Position numbers and translations under genes: made by a program. This document shows positions 9,418 through 16,879 of a DNA stretch of 64,000 nucleotides, one piece after another. Below the pieces are notes generated by a model. That model was not told where the DNA came from. It did not search any database and was given only the letters and a program-made list of their open reading frames with translations. The DNA is taken from the NCBI RefSeq assembly GCF_009834365.1, contig NZ_CP041348.1, forward strand, positions 342,001-406,000, in the 5' to 3' direction. How positions within the stretch are numbered: position 1 is the first letter of the stretch; every line of letters starts with the position of its first letter. Source of the DNA: Komagataeibacter xylinus (GTDB taxonomy: Bacteria > Pseudomonadota > Alphaproteobacteria > Acetobacterales > Acetobacteraceae).

Positions 9418-9899
9418 GGGAAAGCCGACCGGGCATAATCATGCTGGTTGACCAGATCACGCAGCGCGTCGAAATCCTTGTCCTTGTAGTGATGGAAGCG
9501 GATCACGGCGCCGGGGCGTTCCTCCACGAACACGGTGTTGTTCCAGTCAGCAGCGCTGATGCCGGTCCATAGCGTGATGCGGTACGGCACGGCGGGGCCA
9601 CTGGCCTGCCTGCCATCGGGCGCCACCTGCATTTCCATCACGGCATCACCGCTTGAAGGCGGGGTCTGGCCCAGCGGGCCCCAGCCCTTGGTGTGAGCCT
9701 GCAGCCAGTCATTGAGGGTCTTGACCTGCGCTGCCGTGAGCGTGCGCTCACGCCGCATGGGGCCGACCGCAATGGTGCCCGACTGCATGGTGGGGAAGCT
9801 CAGCGGCCGGAAATTGGGCATGGCCATGTACCACAACCCTGCTGCCGTGCCGATGGTGATGAACAGGAACCCGATCAGCAGGGCGGTTTCGCGTCTCAT
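9414..9899 (-). CDS. Small membrane-anchored protein of unknown function
   Basis: I do not recognise the family. The 161 aa product starts with RRETALLIGFLFITIGTAAG, an uncleaved signal anchor or signal peptide, so most of it should be periplasmic. The body includes RERTLTAAQVKTLNDWLQAH and an RFHHYKDKDFDALRDLV segment near the C terminus. It begins 15 bases after the DegT aminotransferase stops and overlaps the HAD gene by 4 bases. This places it inside the sugar operon, but its sequence does not suggest an enzyme. Confidence 0.75.
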   Translation of the reverse strand: MRRETALLIGFLFITIGTAAGLWYMAMPNFRPLSFPTMQSGTIAVGPMRRERTLTAAQVKTLNDWLQAHTKGWGPLGQTPPSSGDAVMEMQVAPDGRQASGPAVPYRITLWTGISAADWNNTVFVEERPGAVIRFHHYKDKDFDALRDLVNQHDYARSAFP

Positions 9900-9914
9900 T
9901 GGCGTATGGTCTCC

Positions 9915-11051
9915 TTATGCACACACAGCCGCGATAACCCGGGCCACGTCATTGTCCGACAGTTCCGGATGTAGCGGAAGCGCCATGATCCGGCGCGCAA
10001 GATCTTCGGCCACCGGCAGCGATGCGCCATCATGGCAGGCCGCATAGGCTGGCTGGCGGTGCAGCGGCCGGGGGTAATAGATGGCCGAGGCCACGCCACG
10101 GGCCTTGAGCTTTTCCTGCATGGCGGCACGATCGGACTCGCCTTCGGTCAGCACGGAATAGATCGCCCATGAGGACTCGCTATCCGCCACGCGGGCGGGG
10201 GGCACCAGATGGCCCGCAATGCCTTTGTCATAGGCGCTGGCAATGGCGCGCCTGCGGGCAAGCTCGGCATCGAAACGGTCCATCTTGGCCAGGAGGATGG
10301 CGGCCTGCAGCGTATCGAGGCGGGCGTTCATGCCCGTGTGCAGCACCTCGTAGCGGGTCTTGCCCTCGCCATGGGTGCGCAGAGAGCGGTAGAGTTCGGC
10401 GCGTTCGGGGTCATCGGTCAGGATCGCGCCCGCATCGCCATAGGCGCCAAGCGGCTTGGAGGGAAAGAAGGACAGCGTGGTCGCCACCGCCTCGCGCCCG
10501 AGCCTGCGGCCAGACAGGCTCGCGCCATAGGCCTGCGCACAATCATCCATAAGGAACAGGCCCTCCTCCGCCGCGATGGCGCGCAGCGCGGGCCACGGCG
10601 CAGGCTGGCCGAACAGGTCCACCCCGATCAGCGCGCGCGGACGCAGGCGGCCGGCCTTGCGCACATCGGCAATACGCTGGCGCAGGTTTTCAGGGTCGAT
10701 CTGGAAGGTGTGCGGGTCCACATCCACAAAGACCGGGGTGGCGCCGAGCACCAGCGGCACCTCCGCCGTGGCGGTGTAGGTGAAGGCGGGCAGGAACACT
10801 GCATCGCCTTCACCGATTCCTTCGGCCATCAGCACCACCTGAATGGCATCGGTGCCAGACGAAACCCCCACGCACTCCGCTGCGCCCACGTAACCTGCCA
10901 GCCGGGATTCGAGTTCGGCCACTTCGGGGCCCATGACAAAGCGGCAGTGCCGCATCACCGCATCGACACGCTCGCGCAGTGCATCGGCAATGGCGGCCTG
11001 CTGTCTGGGCAGGTCAAGAAAACCTATGGGTGCCTGCGCCGGAGCGTTCAT
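9915..11051 (-). CDS. DegT/DnrJ/EryC1/StrS sugar aminotransferase
   Basis: A PLP enzyme of 378 aa that typically aminates a 3- or 4-keto nucleotide sugar. It starts IGFLDLPRQQAAI and has the binding segment GVSSGTDAIQ. The Schiff-base lysine is in LSFFPSKPLGAYGDAGA, near residue 185, and a conserved HTGMNARLDTLQAAIL block follows. Its ATG overlaps the TGA of the upstream dehydratase, so the two are translationally coupled. A 4,6-dehydratase followed by a 4-aminotransferase is the PglF-PglE logic for 4-amino-4,6-dideoxy sugars. The exact product is an inference. Confidence 0.92.
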   Translation of the reverse strand: MNAPAQAPIGFLDLPRQQAAIADALRERVDAVMRHCRFVMGPEVAELESRLAGYVGAAECVGVSSGTDAIQVVLMAEGIGEGDAVFLPAFTYTATAEVPLVLGATPVFVDVDPHTFQIDPENLRQRIADVRKAGRLRPRALIGVDLFGQPAPWPALRAIAAEEGLFLMDDCAQAYGASLSGRRLGREAVATTLSFFPSKPLGAYGDAGAILTDDPERAELYRSLRTHGEGKTRYEVLHTGMNARLDTLQAAILLAKMDRFDAELARRRAIASAYDKGIAGHLVPPARVADSESSWAIYSVLTEGESDRAAMQEKLKARGVASAIYYPRPLHRQPAYAACHDGASLPVAEDLARRIMALPLHPELSDNDVARVIAAVCA

Positions 11052-13015
11052 GATGCATTCCTTTCCACATCGGCCTGCCCCGCCGGGACCTGTGTGACCA
11101 TGCCGTGCGGGTTATGGACAAATTCGGGTACGAGCCTGCGCGCAAGGTCCAGCGCCTGCGCGCTGTCACCCTGGCGACATGCCACTGTCAGTGCATCCAT
11201 GATATTGACGACCTGCGCAAGGTCCACCGTACGCGGCGTTGCCATCCGCAAACCGGGACAGCCGGTGGGTTGCAGGATTTCCTGGCTGTAAAACAGGTCC
11301 TCGGCCAGCTTTTCGCCCGGTCGCAGGCCGGTAAAGCGGATCTGCACGTCACGCCCCGGCCGCAGCCCCGCCAGCACGATCATCTGCCGCGCAAGCTCAA
11401 GGATGCGCACCGGCGTGCCCATGTCGAGCACGAACACCCCGCCCCGGCGCAGCAGGGCGGCTGCGAGCCGGTCCTCCTGCGCGCCGGTGCCACAGGCGCT
11501 GGCCTGCAGCACCAGCCCCACGGCTTCTGACACGGTCATGAAATAGCGCCGCATGCGCGGGTCGGTCACCGTAAGCGGGCCGCCGCGCGCAAGCTGGTGC
11601 TGGAACAGCGGAATGACCGAGCCGGTCGAGCCCATCACATTGCCAAAGCGCACGGTTACGCAGCGCATGGCGTCAGGCCCACCCTCGCGCCGGGCGCGGG
11701 CATCAAGGGCCTGGCAGTACATCTCCGCAATGCGCTTTGACACACCCATGACGCTGGCGGGATTGACCGCCTTGTCGGTCGAAATGAGCACCATGGCCCG
11801 CACACCGTGGCGGCTGGCCGCATCGGCCACGATGCGGGTGCCGGTCACGTTGGTCAGCAGTCCCTCGCACGGGTTCGCCTCCACCATGGGCACCTGCTTG
11901 AGTGCGGCTGCATGAAACACCAGTTCGGGCCGATAGCGGGCAAAAACCTGCTCGATGCGCGCGGGGTCGCGTATGTCGGCCAGAACCAGATGGCGCTTCA
12001 GCGCGGGCGCTGTTGCTTCAAGGTCGATATCCACCTGCCACAGCGGGAACTCGCCCATATCAAGCAAAATGAGTTCCGCAGGCTCATGGCGGGCGATCTG
12101 GCGCACCAGTTCCGCCCCGATCGAACCACCTGCCCCCGTTACCAGCACCCGCCTTCCGCGCAGCATGCTGGCCAGCCCCTGTTCATCCGGTGCTACGGGC
12201 TGGCGCGGCAGCAGGTCGGTCAGCCTTACGGGGTGCAGCGGAGCGCGTGCGGCACCTGTCAGGCCGGACAGGTCGGGCATGCAGCGCACCGGGGTGCCGC
12301 TTTCATGCGCCATGCGCAGAACGGTGGAAAGCCGCTCGCCCCGGCATTGCGGGTCAGCCACCACCACCATCCAGTCTTCATCCGCCCCCAGCGCCGCCAG
12401 AATGGCGCGCAGGTCGCCCACTTGCCCCAGCACGCGCAGGCCGCGCAGCCTGCGGCCGGGGCGGCGCTGACGACCTTCAAGCACCAGCCCTGCAACCCGG
12501 CGGCCCATATGCGGCACCAGCGACAGGAAGCGGCTGGCATCTTCTCCATCGCCCAGCACGATTACGCGCTGGCTGCCCCCAAGCCCCCGCAGGCCCTGCC
12601 GCCAGTACTGATAGCCCCCTCGCACGGCCGCCAGCAGCACGAACGCCGCCATGCCGTAAACCATGCCAAAAGCCGGTGCAGCCGCGCCCAGCAGACCTGT
12701 GGCCCCCAGCACCAGCCCGCCCGCGAGCGCGCAGGCCCCGCCCAGCCGCCAGAAATCGGACCGCCCGGCAAAACGCCAGTGCTGCTGGAAGATGCGGAAC
12801 GGCCACCCCGCCACGCCAAGCCCCGCCATGCCCAGCACCTGCACGCTGCCGGGCCACACGCTGCCAGATACCGGGGCCTGATAACCGCACGCCCAGCCCG
12901 CAAGGCTTGCCGCCAGCCCCCCCAGGACCGTATCAAGCATGCAGTTCAGCGCTATGGTCCGTGTCATGCGCAGGCACTCGGTCATGGAGTGAGCGCTGGA
13001 GGATTGCGTTGCCAT
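11048..13015 (-). CDS. Membrane nucleotide-sugar 4,6-dehydratase (WbpM/PglF/CapD-like)
   Basis: A 655 aa protein with about four N-terminal membrane helices (residues ~20-130) and a CoA-binding-like Rossmann region (LGDGEDASRFLSLV). The C-terminal extended SDR domain starts with VTGAGGSIGAELVRQI near residue 290. STDKAVNPASVMGVSKR is the WbpM-type active site, with Met in place of the usual Tyr before the Lys. The family converts UDP-GlcNAc to the 4-keto-6-deoxy sugar. The ribosome site GGAAGGGGG precedes the ATG at 13015. It is first in the operon and divergent from the WbpL-like gene, which fits joint control. Confidence 0.93.
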   Translation of the reverse strand: MATQSSSAHSMTECLRMTRTIALNCMLDTVLGGLAASLAGWACGYQAPVSGSVWPGSVQVLGMAGLGVAGWPFRIFQQHWRFAGRSDFWRLGGACALAGGLVLGATGLLGAAAPAFGMVYGMAAFVLLAAVRGGYQYWRQGLRGLGGSQRVIVLGDGEDASRFLSLVPHMGRRVAGLVLEGRQRRPGRRLRGLRVLGQVGDLRAILAALGADEDWMVVVADPQCRGERLSTVLRMAHESGTPVRCMPDLSGLTGAARAPLHPVRLTDLLPRQPVAPDEQGLASMLRGRRVLVTGAGGSIGAELVRQIARHEPAELILLDMGEFPLWQVDIDLEATAPALKRHLVLADIRDPARIEQVFARYRPELVFHAAALKQVPMVEANPCEGLLTNVTGTRIVADAASRHGVRAMVLISTDKAVNPASVMGVSKRIAEMYCQALDARARREGGPDAMRCVTVRFGNVMGSTGSVIPLFQHQLARGGPLTVTDPRMRRYFMTVSEAVGLVLQASACGTGAQEDRLAAALLRRGGVFVLDMGTPVRILELARQMIVLAGLRPGRDVQIRFTGLRPGEKLAEDLFYSQEILQPTGCPGLRMATPRTVDLAQVVNIMDALTVACRQGDSAQALDLARRLVPEFVHNPHGMVTQVPAGQADVERNAS

Positions 13016-13062
13016 TACCCCCTTCCTATAGCCGAGCCAGCGGGGGGCAAGAAGGAGAGATC

Positions 13063-13086
13063 ATGCCCCGGACCCAGCTTTCATGA
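13063..13086 (+). CDS. Seven-residue leader ORF coupled to the WbpL-like gene
   Basis: ATG CCC CGG ACC CAG CTT TCA TGA encodes MPRTQLS. It has an ideal ribosome site (AAGGAG, 6 bases ahead). Its stop overlaps the start of the glycosyl transferase as ATGA at 13083-13086, and the transferase start has no other good ribosome site. This suggests that translation of the main gene depends on the leader. It is too short to verify by homology. Confidence 0.45.
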   Translation: MPRTQLS

Positions 13087-14129
13087 CCTTTGTGCATGCC
13101 GGTCATGGCGCGACCATGCTTTTCATGCTGCTGCTGCTGCTTGGCGCAGGCGCGGTCGGGGCTGCCGTGCTTTCGCGCCGGGTCATCGGGTTGCGCATAC
13201 TGGACTACCCCACCGGGCGCAGCGCCCATGCCCGGCCCGTGCCCAAGGGCGGCGGGCTGGCCATTCTGGTCGTGTTCGTAACCGGCGTGCCACTGGCGCA
13301 GATGATCTGGCACCATACCCCCACCCTGGCTGACAAGACCCTGCTGGCCGCTACAGCCTGGCTGGGCCTGTTTTCATGGCGCGACGACATGCACCCCATG
13401 CCCGCACTGTGGAAGCTGGGCGCACAGGTGCTGGCGGCATTGCTGGTGGCCTGGGGCAGCCTGGGCATACTGCCGCATGATGGTACTGCATGGGGCATGC
13501 TGCTGGGGCGCAGCCTGTGGCTGGTCGTGCTGTGCAACGTCCTCAACTTCATGGATGGGCTGGACGGGCTGGCTGCGGGCTGCACCCTGCTGGCCTGCGT
13601 GGTCACCGCCATTTTGTGCCTGCATGCTGGCGCAGGGGTCGATACATGGGGCACGGCGCTGGTCATGGCTGTGGCCATTGCCGGTTTCCTGCCTTTCAAT
13701 TTTCCCAACGCGCGGCTGTTCATGGGCGATGTGGGCAGCCAGTGCTGCGGGCTGGTACTGGGCGCGCTGGGGCTGCACATGGCCAACCTGCCGCCACTGG
13801 CGCATGGCTGGGCGCTCATGCCGCTCATGCTGTCGGGCCTGCTGGCCGATGTGGGGGTAACGCTCCTGCGCCGCACCATGCTGCGCCGCCCGCTCCTGCA
13901 GGCGCACCGGGAGCATATCTACCAGATGGCCCATCGCGGCGGCATGCAGCCTGCCACCATCACCGTGCTGGCCTGGGCGGCCACGCTCTGCGGCGCGGGG
14001 GCGGCGTGCGCGCTGGCAGGCGGCGTGATCGGCCTGCCCGCCGCAGCAGGCGGCGTGCTGGCGCTGCAACTGGCCTGGGCCGTGGTGGTGATCAGGCGCG
14101 TGCGCCATACGCCGGGATTGCGGTGGTAG
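13083..14129 (+). CDS. WbpL/WecA-like undecaprenyl-phosphate phosphoglycosyl transferase
   Basis: A polytopic membrane enzyme of 348 aa in the MraY/WecA family (glycosyltransferase family 4). It transfers a sugar-1-phosphate to undecaprenyl phosphate to start O-antigen or capsule synthesis. Visible motifs are the Asp-pair region SWRDDMHPMP, the NFMDGLDGLAAG catalytic loop, FNFPNARLFMGDVGS, and the cytoplasmic HREHIYQMAHRGG loop near the C terminus. The 4-amino-6-deoxy sugar made by the divergent operon is the natural donor candidate. The start at 13083 overlaps a leader ORF; an ATG at 13116 is possible. Confidence 0.9.
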   Translation: MTFVHAGHGATMLFMLLLLLGAGAVGAAVLSRRVIGLRILDYPTGRSAHARPVPKGGGLAILVVFVTGVPLAQMIWHHTPTLADKTLLAATAWLGLFSWRDDMHPMPALWKLGAQVLAALLVAWGSLGILPHDGTAWGMLLGRSLWLVVLCNVLNFMDGLDGLAAGCTLLACVVTAILCLHAGAGVDTWGTALVMAVAIAGFLPFNFPNARLFMGDVGSQCCGLVLGALGLHMANLPPLAHGWALMPLMLSGLLADVGVTLLRRTMLRRPLLQAHREHIYQMAHRGGMQPATITVLAWAATLCGAGAACALAGGVIGLPAAAGGVLALQLAWAVVVIRRVRHTPGLRW

Positions 14130-14138
14130 AAACGAAAC

Positions 14139-14168
14139 AGGGGGAATGGCCCAGCGACCATTCCCCCT
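14139..14168. terminator. Hairpin between convergent genes
   Basis: An 11-bp perfect stem AGGGGGAATGG / CCATTCCCCCT lies 10 bases past the WbpL-like gene. There is no long T run on the plus strand; the minus side is followed by TGTTTCGTTTC. It probably ends transcription from one or both sides. Confidence 0.6.
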
Positions 14169-14192
14169 GCCGATCGTGACAGATAACGGATT

Positions 14193-14651
14193 TTACTTGC
14201 CGGTAAGGGTAATCTTCATGCCCTGGGCTGCGGCGGCAAGGCGACCGCCGGAACTTGAGGTATCGAGCCGGATGCGCACGCCCGCGGGGTTGTTGAGCAG
14301 GACCGCGCCAATGCCGGTGCCCGCTGTCACATCACCGTTGACGGCGGCGTAGCTGCCCTCGAAATCCTTGACCGAATGCAGGTTATAGACCGTGCCGCTG
14401 CCCTTGATGTTGGCATAGCCCACGGCTGCGAGCGACCCGCCCTCGATCTTGAAGCGGTAGGTATGGTGCCCATAGACCAGCTTGCCCGTGCCCCATGTAT
14501 GCCCCACGCCGATATCAAGCGACTTGAACTTCATGGTGACGGTGCCCGATGGCGTGCCAAGCGAGGACTCCGCGGCCATGGCCGCGCACGGCAGGCTGGC
14601 AAGGGGAGCGGCCGCAATGGCAAGGGCAAGCAGACGTCGAGAGATATGCAT
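14193..14651 (-). CDS. Small secreted protein, family not recognised
   Basis: A 152 aa protein with a clear signal peptide (HISRRLLALAIAAAPLASLP, cleavage near CAAMAAE). The mature part is Gly-, Ser- and Thr-rich and looks all-beta. Repeated short motifs include DIGVGHTWGTGKL, GHHTYRFKIEGGS and GSGTVYNL. It resembles small periplasmic proteins of unknown function that I cannot name with certainty. I start at 14651, just after GGAAGG; an upstream ATG at 14681 would bury the signal peptide. It is 50 bases downstream of the MarR gene on the same strand, so it is a likely partner or target. Confidence 0.75.
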   Translation of the reverse strand: MHISRRLLALAIAAAPLASLPCAAMAAESSLGTPSGTVTMKFKSLDIGVGHTWGTGKLVYGHHTYRFKIEGGSLAAVGYANIKGSGTVYNLHSVKDFEGSYAAVNGDVTAGTGIGAVLLNNPAGVRIRLDTSSSGGRLAAAAQGMKITLTGK

Positions 14652-14701
14652 GGAATGGAAACCTTCCGTCGCGGAATGCACGAAGAGAACCTGCTGCTAA
14701 C

Positions 14702-15133
14702 TCAGCTCGCGCGGCGAAGTTCCTCGGTGCGGCGTGCGCGCGGTGCCTTGCGCACGGGGGCTGCCACTTTTTCCTGCGCTGCGGCGGATGTCTCGCTCAC
14801 GATTGTGCGCAGGTCGCGCAGGAACCCGTTGCCCTGCGGGGTGTGCGTGATCAGCACCGAGCGGCGGTCCATCGGGTCGGCCGTGCGGCGGGCGAGGCGC
14901 AGGTCCTCGAGCCGGTCGAGCGCGCGGGTGATCGCGGGCTTGGACACGTTCAGCTCGGCGGCGAGGCCGCGCACGGTATGGGCGTTGTCGCTGAGGTAGC
15001 AGGTCAGGAACACGGCCAGCTGGCGTGCTGAAAGGTCGGGCCCGTCGCGGCGAACCATTGCAACAACGGTATCGCGCAGGGACTGCGTCATCTGGTCCGC
15101 ATTAGCCTGATTAGCCTGTGATGACTTGGCCAT
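14702..15133 (-). CDS. MarR-family transcriptional regulator
   Basis: A winged-helix regulator of 143 aa. The helix-turn-helix is HTVRGLAAELNVSKPAITRALDRL and the wing contains ADPMDRRSVLI with the conserved DxR. The C terminus is Lys/Arg/Ala-rich and short. Members bind palindromes near their own promoter and release them on ligand binding or oxidation; no Cys is visible here, so oxidation sensing is unlikely. The 150-base upstream region (15134-15283) is AT-rich with TATATAATTAG-like stretches that could hold the operator. The ligand is unknown. Confidence 0.88.
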   Translation of the reverse strand: MAKSSQANQANADQMTQSLRDTVVAMVRRDGPDLSARQLAVFLTCYLSDNAHTVRGLAAELNVSKPAITRALDRLEDLRLARRTADPMDRRSVLITHTPQGNGFLRDLRTIVSETSAAAQEKVAAPVRKAPRARRTEELRRAS

Positions 15134-15283
15134 CGGTTGGAATCCTCTGTCATGATGTCCGTGCCGGCCAACGGGCCTGCTGGCCGTGGAATCGGACCGG
15201 CACGAAATGGTCTCTATCTGGTGGTGCCTATATAATTAGCATTTACGGCATATATAAGTCGCATCTGGCAAATTAGTTCGATT

Positions 15284-16738
15284 TCATAATTGTTTCTTTA
15301 ACGGCGCGTTCGTTTCGTCAAGATTAAATATTTTTAATATCCCTGCATAAGTCGCTCTTAAACCAAGGCTTTCTCCGCCTTCCGGCCGGCCGGGGCGGTC
15401 AGAATCGTTCCAGCCATAGGTATCGATATGAACCCAGCGCACATCAGTTTTGACAAAATTCTCTAAGAAAAGCGCCGCTGTAATCGCCCCTGCCGTCGGT
15501 TTGGATGAAATATTGTTCAGGTCTGCCACCGGACTGCGCAGCCATTTGCGGTAGCCCGGCCACAGCGGCAGACGCCATAGCGGGTCGCCGCAGGCGCGTC
15601 CTGCCCCCTCCAGCGCAAGGGCTGCTTCATCGCTGTTGCTGAACAGCGCGGGCATGTCGGGGCCAAGCGCTACGCGGGCGGCCCCGGTCAGGGTTGCGGC
15701 ATCGACCAGCAGGGCGGGATCATGCTCGCACGCGGCATGCAGCAGGTCGCACAGCACCAGCCTGCCCTCGGCATCGGTATTGCCCACCTCCACCGTCAGC
15801 CCCGCGCGCGTGCGCACCACATCGGATGGGCGCATGGCGCGGCCCGACACGCTGTTCTCCACGCAGCCCAGCCGCAGTTCCAGCCGCACCGGCAGGTCGC
15901 GCAGCACCACCAGCCGCGCCAGCGCGAGCATTATGGCAGCGCCCCCCATGTCCTTTTTCATCCGCAGCATGGAGGAAGGCGGCTTGAGGTCGTAGCCGCC
16001 AGTATCAAAACACACGCCCTTGCCCACCAGCGACAGCAGCGGGGCATCCTCGGGCGCGGTGCTGCCGCTCCAGCGCGCCACCACCACGCAGGGCGCGCGC
16101 TCCGAGCCCATGCCGACATGGAACACGGTGGGAAAATCCTGCTCCAGCCGTGCGCCGCGGATGACCGACACATCAGCGCCCAGCGGCTCAAGCGCCAGCT
16201 GTGCCGCGCGCGCCAGATCATCAGGGCCCATCAGGTTGGGCGGCGTGTTGATGAGAGAGCGCGCCAGGTTGATGCACTGCGCTACCGGGCCTGCCGCCAG
16301 ACCTGCCGCATCAACCACCAGCCGCGCCCGTGGCGGCTTTGGAGCACCGTCGCGCCCGAAGGCAGGCATGCGATACGCGCCAAGGCAGAAGCCAAGGGCC
16401 ATGTCGGCAGCCACGATATCCTCTGGCGCGCTGATGCGCCACAGGCCGCTTGGCAGCGAGTCGGGCAGGATGCCGAACACGAACGGGTCGGCCCCATCCC
16501 CCGCTTCCGGCACGCCCAGCACGGCGGTGGTGATGTTGCCATCCGCATCGGGCAGGCCCTGCACCTGCCCGTAACGGGCAACAAAACCGGCCTGCAGCGC
16601 AAAACGCGCCGCCTTCTCGCCCACCAGCGCCTCAAGCCCGCCCAGAGCCGAGGGGCGGATGGCGTGCACCACGCCTACAGGTTCATGGCCCACGTCGTGC
16701 GCGGCGACCAGGCAGTCGGGATGTTGCGGCATGTTCAT
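15284..16738 (-). CDS. Leucyl aminopeptidase family protein (M17)
   Basis: A dinuclear metal aminopeptidase of 484 aa that removes N-terminal residues from peptides in the cytoplasm. The metal and catalytic residues are present: Lys and Asp in GKGVCFDTGGYDL, Lys and Asp in RMKKDMGGAA, and Asp-Ala-Glu-Gly-Arg in GNTDAEGRLVL. A further conserved TLTGAARVALG block follows. The N-terminal domain is variable, as is usual in M17 and PepB-like branches. The last 60 bases are unusually AT-rich. It is divergent from the helicase gene with a 140-base gap. Confidence 0.93.
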   Translation of the reverse strand: MNMPQHPDCLVAAHDVGHEPVGVVHAIRPSALGGLEALVGEKAARFALQAGFVARYGQVQGLPDADGNITTAVLGVPEAGDGADPFVFGILPDSLPSGLWRISAPEDIVAADMALGFCLGAYRMPAFGRDGAPKPPRARLVVDAAGLAAGPVAQCINLARSLINTPPNLMGPDDLARAAQLALEPLGADVSVIRGARLEQDFPTVFHVGMGSERAPCVVVARWSGSTAPEDAPLLSLVGKGVCFDTGGYDLKPPSSMLRMKKDMGGAAIMLALARLVVLRDLPVRLELRLGCVENSVSGRAMRPSDVVRTRAGLTVEVGNTDAEGRLVLCDLLHAACEHDPALLVDAATLTGAARVALGPDMPALFSNSDEAALALEGAGRACGDPLWRLPLWPGYRKWLRSPVADLNNISSKPTAGAITAALFLENFVKTDVRWVHIDTYGWNDSDRPGRPEGGESLGLRATYAGILKIFNLDETNAPLKKQL

Positions 16739-16879
16739 GGCGGTCCTCGGTTGCGTCAGCAGTTATTGGCGTCAAGGGTGCGTCCGCCATCGCGCCAACG
16801 CAACACCCTGTGGCGCAACCCGGGGCAGACCCACGTGGTTTTGCTTGCATTTCCGTCCACTTGGCCGGAGCATACCTTC

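Noticed and set aside
11807..13333. A 508-codon plus-strand open frame across the dehydratase gene
   Set aside because: It is antisense to the WbpM-like gene and crosses its promoter and the start of the WbpL-like gene; it has no domain.
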